Positions 32,487 through 35,951 of a stretch of DNA of 35,951 bases are shown piece after piece. This stretch comes from Planctomycetota bacterium (lineage in GTDB: Bacteria > Planctomycetota > Brocadiia > Brocadiales > Brocadiaceae): the NCBI GenBank assembly GCA_023261485.1, contig JAHFOY010000013.1:1-35951 (forward strand). The letters are read 5' to 3'. Positions within the stretch are counted from its first letter, which is position 1; each line of letters starts with the position of its first letter. The notes below the pieces were generated by a model. That model ran no database searches and had not been told where the DNA came from. It saw nothing but the letters and a program-made list of their open reading frames with translations. Position numbers and translations under genes: made by a program.

Positions 32487-33722
32487 ATGATCGCTCCGGC
32501 ATTTGAAACTGAAATTAATAAGTGCGCCAAGTGCGGCAAATGCCGCTCGATCTGCCCTGTTTTTATAGAAACCGGCAACGAATCTATGGTGGCAAGAGGC
32601 CGCATCAGTCTGGCCGAGTCATTACGAAGCGGTGAAATTTTTCACACCGAATTGTTGAGGGACTACCTCCTCTCCTGCAAGAAATGCCTTCGATGTTCCA
32701 GCATCTGTCCCTCGGGTGTTGACTACGATTTCATCATCCAGACCATGCTCGATGATATGACAAAGCACATCGGGATATGGTTTATACCACGGATAATCTT
32801 CAGGTTGTTTTTGACCAGAAGATGGCTGTTCAACATACTCCTGAAAGCTGCCGCTTCATTTCAACGCTTAGTACCATTAAAACGACAAGGCACCATGAGA
32901 CATCTGCCCTTTATGCTTATGGGCGGCAGATGGATCCCGCCTTTAGCAAAAAGAACGGTACTAAACAAATATCGTAATCCAGGAAAAATACCACATCCCA
33001 GGATGAGAGTGGGATTTTATGTGGGATGCCTCATCAACTACGTCTATACCGACATTGCCGATGCGGTAATTGAGGTTTTAAACCATCTGGAGGTAGAGGT
33101 AATAGTTCCGCCAAAACAGTTGTGTTGCGGTATTCCCGCACGATCACTGGGTGATGTAAAAACAGCGCAGAAACTGGCTGAAGTAAATTTACAGGTGTTT
33201 GAGGAAGCCAATGTCGATTTTATCATCAATGCCTGTGCCACTTGCGGAAGGACACTGAAAAGGGATTATCCCCGCATCCTGGGTAATCGTGCCTTAAAAT
33301 TTTCAGGCAAATTATATGATATATCCGAGTTTATTGAAAAATATTTTGCCCACGAAACAAAGGCACTGAAAATACTGAATACAAAGATTACCTACCATGA
33401 TCCGTGCCATCTCTATTGGGGTCAAAACATCTCAAAACAACCCAGAGATATTTTGAGGCGTTCTGCCAGGCTTCAAGAGATGGAAACGCCGGAACGATGC
33501 TGTGGCGGAGGCGGGGTGTTTAATTTATTACACTACGACCTCTCCATGAAGATTGGAGAGTACAAGGCAAGGGCTATTGAAAAAAGCGGCGCGGAGGTCG
33601 TGGCAACGGGCTGTCCTGGATGCCGGCTCCAAATCGAAGACCTGCTTGCCGCAAGGGGTTCTGAGGTAAAATGTACCCACACCATACAGGTGTTACGCGA
33701 CGCACTATTAACGACTCCTTGA
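32487..33722 (+). CDS. GlcF-like iron-sulfur oxidoreductase subunit
   Basis: A 411-residue protein with two N-terminal [4Fe-4S] motifs: C13-x2-C16-x2-C19-x3-C23 (CAKCGKCRSICP) and C64-x2-C67-x2-C70-x3-C74 (CKKCLRCSSICP). Two CCG domains follow, one with KQLCCGIPARSLGD and NACATCGRTL, the other with YHDPCHLYWGQN, ERCCGGGGVFN and ATGCPGCRLQIE. This is the architecture of GlcF, the iron-sulfur subunit of glycolate oxidase, and of related lactate or heterodisulfide-type electron carriers. No FAD-containing GlcD partner is adjacent, so the substrate is open. A weak hairpin (33721-33757, GAGTAA paired with TTACTC) overlaps the stop codon. No clear ribosome site or promoter was seen. Confidence 0.9.
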   Translation: MIAPAFETEINKCAKCGKCRSICPVFIETGNESMVARGRISLAESLRSGEIFHTELLRDYLLSCKKCLRCSSICPSGVDYDFIIQTMLDDMTKHIGIWFIPRIIFRLFLTRRWLFNILLKAAASFQRLVPLKRQGTMRHLPFMLMGGRWIPPLAKRTVLNKYRNPGKIPHPRMRVGFYVGCLINYVYTDIADAVIEVLNHLEVEVIVPPKQLCCGIPARSLGDVKTAQKLAEVNLQVFEEANVDFIINACATCGRTLKRDYPRILGNRALKFSGKLYDISEFIEKYFAHETKALKILNTKITYHDPCHLYWGQNISKQPRDILRRSARLQEMETPERCCGGGGVFNLLHYDLSMKIGEYKARAIEKSGAEVVATGCPGCRLQIEDLLAARGSEVKCTHTIQVLRDALLTTP

Positions 33723-33759
33723 GTAAAGGCTGTTGAGAATGCGCCGTGTCCTTACTCTG

Positions 33760-34767
33760 TTACAATAACTTCTCTGCAATCTGGACGGCATTGAGGGCGG
33801 CGCCCTTTCGAATATTATCGCTCACAATCCACATATTTATGCCGTTATCAATGGATTCATCTTCACGGATACGCCCTACAAAGACTTCATCTTTTCCCGC
33901 AGCCACGGTGGCTAGCGGGTACAATTGATTGGCAGGATCGTCCAACAACTTAACCCCCGGCGCTGCTGAAAGAAGCTTTTTTACTGCTGCTGCCGTAATT
34001 TTCTTCTCTGTTTCTATATTCACAGACTCGCTGTGGCTGCGAATAACGGGTACACGGACGGTTGTTGCAGTTACCCGGATGTTGTTATCACCCATGATTT
34101 TTTTTGTCTCGCTCACCATCTTCATTTCTTCGGATGTATATCCGTTTGGCAAAAACGCATTGCTCTGTGGAATCTGAGGTAAAACGTTAAAGGCTATCTG
34201 ATGCGGAAATAAGTTTCTCTGAAAATTCCCTTTCCCCGAAAGAATACTGGAACTCTCCTTTTGAAGTTCGTCAATGGCCTTAAGCCCGGCGCCAGATACC
34301 GCCTGGTACGTTGAAACGACAACCCGTTTTATCCTTGCCACATCATGTATCGGTTTTAAGGCAACCACCATCTGAATGGTTGAACAATTGGGATTGGCAA
34401 TTACGCCGTGATGCTTCGCGATATCCTGCGGATTCACCTCAGGCACTACAAGAGGCACATCGTCATCCATCCTGAAGGCGCTTGAATTGTCCACACAGAC
34501 AGCTCCGCTTTCAATCGCATAAGGCACATATTCCCTGCTGATACTCGCACCCGCGCTAAAGAGGGCAATCTTAATCCCCTGGAATGAATGTTTGGTTAAT
34601 TCATGCACCGTATGATCTGCCCCACAAAATCGCATCTTCTTCCCGGCAGAACGTTTTGAGGCCAGTAATCTCAATTCCTTTATGGGAAACTTTCTCTCTT
34701 CAAGTATCCTGAGAAATTCCTCACCGACAGCGCCCGTCGCACCCACCACCGCTACATTTACAGCCAT
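33760..34767 (-). CDS. asd: Aspartate-semialdehyde dehydrogenase
   Basis: About 335 residues from the chosen ATG at 34767. The NADP-binding motif is VAVVGATGAVGEEF (GATGAVG at residues 9-15) and the catalytic cysteine is C128 in ANPNCSTIQ. TYQAVSGAGLKAIDEL and VRVPVIRSHSESVNIE follow, both typical of bacterial Asd. It reduces aspartyl phosphate to aspartate semialdehyde for lysine/diaminopimelate, threonine and methionine synthesis. The frame stays open to 34809, but the extra 14 residues (VKGFFKRKEFLVK after a start codon) run into the inverted repeat at 34802. The chosen start is preceded by AAAGGAG 12 nt upstream and gives the usual N-terminus. No other lysine-pathway gene is adjacent. Confidence 0.95.
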   Translation of the reverse strand: MAVNVAVVGATGAVGEEFLRILEERKFPIKELRLLASKRSAGKKMRFCGADHTVHELTKHSFQGIKIALFSAGASISREYVPYAIESGAVCVDNSSAFRMDDDVPLVVPEVNPQDIAKHHGVIANPNCSTIQMVVALKPIHDVARIKRVVVSTYQAVSGAGLKAIDELQKESSSILSGKGNFQRNLFPHQIAFNVLPQIPQSNAFLPNGYTSEEMKMVSETKKIMGDNNIRVTATTVRVPVIRSHSESVNIETEKKITAAAVKKLLSAAPGVKLLDDPANQLYPLATVAAGKDEVFVGRIREDESIDNGINMWIVSDNIRKGAALNAVQIAEKLL

Positions 34768-34801
34768 TTTTACCAAAAACTCCTTTCGTTTAAAAAACCC
34801 T

Positions 34802-34864
34802 TTAACCACAAAGGCGCTAAGGACACAAAGGAAAATTTTCTTTTCTTCGCGCCTTTGTGGTTAA
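34802..34864. repeat. Perfect 16-bp inverted repeat, probable dispersed palindromic element
   Basis: TTAACCACAAAGGCGC (34802-34817) is exactly matched by GCGCCTTTGTGGTTAA (34849-34864). Inside the 31-nt loop is a second palindrome, GAAAATTTTC (34831-34840), extended by AAAG/TTTT. The direct sub-repeat CACAAAGG occurs at 34807-34814 and 34824-34831. The element sits between the RNase HII-like gene and asd. On the plus strand the hairpin is followed by seven T. Confidence 0.85.
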
Positions 34865-34901
34865 TTTTTTTCCACTTTGCTTACCCAGGGGTTTTCATTA
34901 A

Positions 34902-35861
34902 TTATTTCATACGTATTAAAATATTATCCTGAATAGCTTCTTTCTTCCGAACGTCAGCAACCTGTGACAAAAACCGCAGGGCGTCCTGATAATATCCTGC
35001 CGTTGGCTTCAGATCCGGCACAAAATGAAGCCAATACTGATTTTCTAAATGCATAAACAATTCCCGAATGTATTTGCTGAAAATTGATGCCAGCGCCACC
35101 GCCATACATGTGTCTTCGCCCTTTTCCACAAAGGATATGTTCATCTTCCTTTGATTATTTACCACTTCGTACGCTGACACCTCAGCGCCTTCCTTTAAAA
35201 TTTTTACGTCTGCTTCAGGCAAACAACCTTTCAGTAGTTCGGAATAATTGTTTCTGCCGCCCTGCTTGTCAACAATCAGCCTTATATCGCCCCTAAAATT
35301 ATTCCACAACCTGAAGATAAGCGCTGCACAATTATTAAACAAGACAACGGACTTGTTATCCGTTGCTTTTACCCACTCATTAAACTCCCGAACCGTTACC
35401 ACACAACTGCTTGCATAACAAAACTGCACCCCCTGCTTATCAAACGCGTACTTTAACAAATCAGCATAATTTAAGACGGCAGAAACGTTCGTGGTTAAAG
35501 GTAAGGGATAATCCCTTTCGGCATACCACGGGTATCCGGCAATAGTCTCGGCATGGTAACACAACAAATTCTTCAGCAGTTGATAAAACGACGTGGTTTT
35601 TAAATCCTTTGACCAGAGGAACGAAAGAGCGGCATTTTCCAATGGTTTTAAGCCTTTTTGGGCGCTATACAATTTTTTACTATCGCGAACGGTCAGCCGC
35701 TGTCCCTTGCCTTTCATGTCATTTGAAATGGCGTCGTTCAGTAAATCCCACAAAGAACAATCGGCCTTTTCTTCCGGCACATCAAAGGCAGTGATGGAAA
35801 TCACCATCGGTCCGAGCAAAGGACCATATCCCGCTTCATCTATACCTGCTATGATAGTCAT
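34902..35861 (-). CDS. RNase HII-like protein, long divergent form
   Basis: A 319-residue protein with the ribonuclease HII signature near its start: AGIDEAGYGPLLGPMV (D8, E9), then RDSKKL (about 59-64). The third acidic site is LIVDKQGGRNNY (D198), and the last lies in ALASIFSKYIRELF, where E267 replaces the usual Asp. RNase HII cleaves RNA in RNA-DNA hybrids and removes single ribonucleotides from DNA. It is about 100 residues longer than typical bacterial RNase HII, through an insertion between about 65 and 190. It may be a lineage-specific paralogue rather than the main RNase HII. A clear promoter lies just upstream (35886-35913). Confidence 0.82.
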   Translation of the reverse strand: MTIIAGIDEAGYGPLLGPMVISITAFDVPEEKADCSLWDLLNDAISNDMKGKGQRLTVRDSKKLYSAQKGLKPLENAALSFLWSKDLKTTSFYQLLKNLLCYHAETIAGYPWYAERDYPLPLTTNVSAVLNYADLLKYAFDKQGVQFCYASSCVVTVREFNEWVKATDNKSVVLFNNCAALIFRLWNNFRGDIRLIVDKQGGRNNYSELLKGCLPEADVKILKEGAEVSAYEVVNNQRKMNISFVEKGEDTCMAVALASIFSKYIRELFMHLENQYWLHFVPDLKPTAGYYQDALRFLSQVADVRKKEAIQDNILIRMK

Positions 35862-35885
35862 ATTAAAGCCATTTAAAACAGGTGT

Positions 35886-35913
35886 ATTATATCGCTTTAT
35901 GAATGAAAGTCAA
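35886..35913 (-). promoter_or_regulatory. Predicted sigma-70-type promoter of the RNase HII-like gene
   Basis: On the minus strand TTGACT (35913-35908), 16 nt, then perfect TATAAT (35891-35886). The predicted start near 35879 leaves a leader of about 18 nt before ATG 35861. Confidence 0.65.
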
Positions 35914-35951
35914 AGTGAAACTAGGGGGGGACTTGTCAAATTCCCCTCTTG

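Noticed and set aside
34768-34809. Upstream extension of asd by 14 residues
   Set aside because: It runs into the inverted repeat, ignores the ribosome site at 34780-34786, and makes the N-terminus longer than the normal Asd start.
35934-35939. Perfect TTGACA on the minus strand
   Set aside because: No -10 box lies 16-18 nt downstream; the TTGACT/TATAAT pair at 35886-35913 is the better promoter.
1-35951. tRNA, rRNA, CRISPR array, prophage or insertion sequence
   Set aside because: No cloverleaf with a T-arm motif, no rRNA-like stretch, no regular repeat-spacer pattern and no transposase, integrase or phage structural gene was found by reading both strands.

Overview
The window is a gene-dense, moderate-GC bacterial chromosome segment. 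The gene set suggests a diderm of the Planctomycetota, most likely an anammox-type member (Brocadiales such as Kuenenia, Brocadia or Jettenia). The clues are a McsA-McsB-ClpC system with a planctomycete-style McsA, a hexulose-phosphate synthase fused to an RraA-like domain, a long RNase HII-like protein, a MoxR/DUF58/VWA operon and a WaaG/WaaP-like glycan cluster. This placement is inference: no rRNA or other marker lies in the window.

Layout. (1) 1-789: 3' end of a chemotaxis receptor, followed by a long hairpin. (2) 6820-899, minus strand: a six-gene Bat-type operon (MoxR ATPase, DUF58, BatD-like membrane protein, two VWA proteins around a TPR protein), which probably assembles an envelope-associated complex. 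(3) 6821-7211: a 391-nt AT-rich divergent control region with one promoter per side and a palindrome between them. (4) 7212-8894: an orphan glutamate-synthase-like flavoprotein with an N-terminal Cys cluster and a Lys/Pro-rich tail. (5) 8998-9414: a small secreted protein with its own promoter and terminator. (6) 9504-20299: an envelope glycan cluster of eight plus-strand genes (sulfatase-fold hydrolase, ArnT-like transferase, TMTC-like TPR transferase, WaaG-like GT4, a protein with two WaaP-like kinase domains, and three further glycosyltransferases). It resembles an LPS-core or surface-glycan locus. (7) 20506-20883: a coiled-coil protein built on 18-residue repeats. (8) 31088-20905, minus strand: housekeeping and stress genes (mutL, queD, HPS-RraA fusion, mcsA, mcsB, clpC, radA, and a SHOCT-domain protein). 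queD to clpC are closely packed and end at a clear terminator; radA and the SHOCT gene form a separate tight pair. (9) 31287-32351: a secreted Thr/Pro/Ser-rich protein with a terminator. (10) 32487-33722: a GlcF-like iron-sulfur protein. (11) 34767-33760 asd and 35861-34902 RNase HII-like, minus strand, separated by a perfect 16-bp inverted repeat that looks like a dispersed palindrome.

How parts fit together. McsA, McsB and ClpC form an arginine-phosphorylation protein quality-control pathway. The glycan genes are mostly overlapping or closely spaced and probably build one surface oligosaccharide. The Bat-type operon is a single transcription unit from a recognisable promoter. I found no phage, insertion sequence, CRISPR array, tRNA or rRNA. 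No feature clearly shows a wholly new system. The most unusual points are the tandem kinase, the rebuilt glutamate-synthase-like enzyme, the sulfatase-fold protein lacking the formylglycine residue, and two structured palindromic elements.
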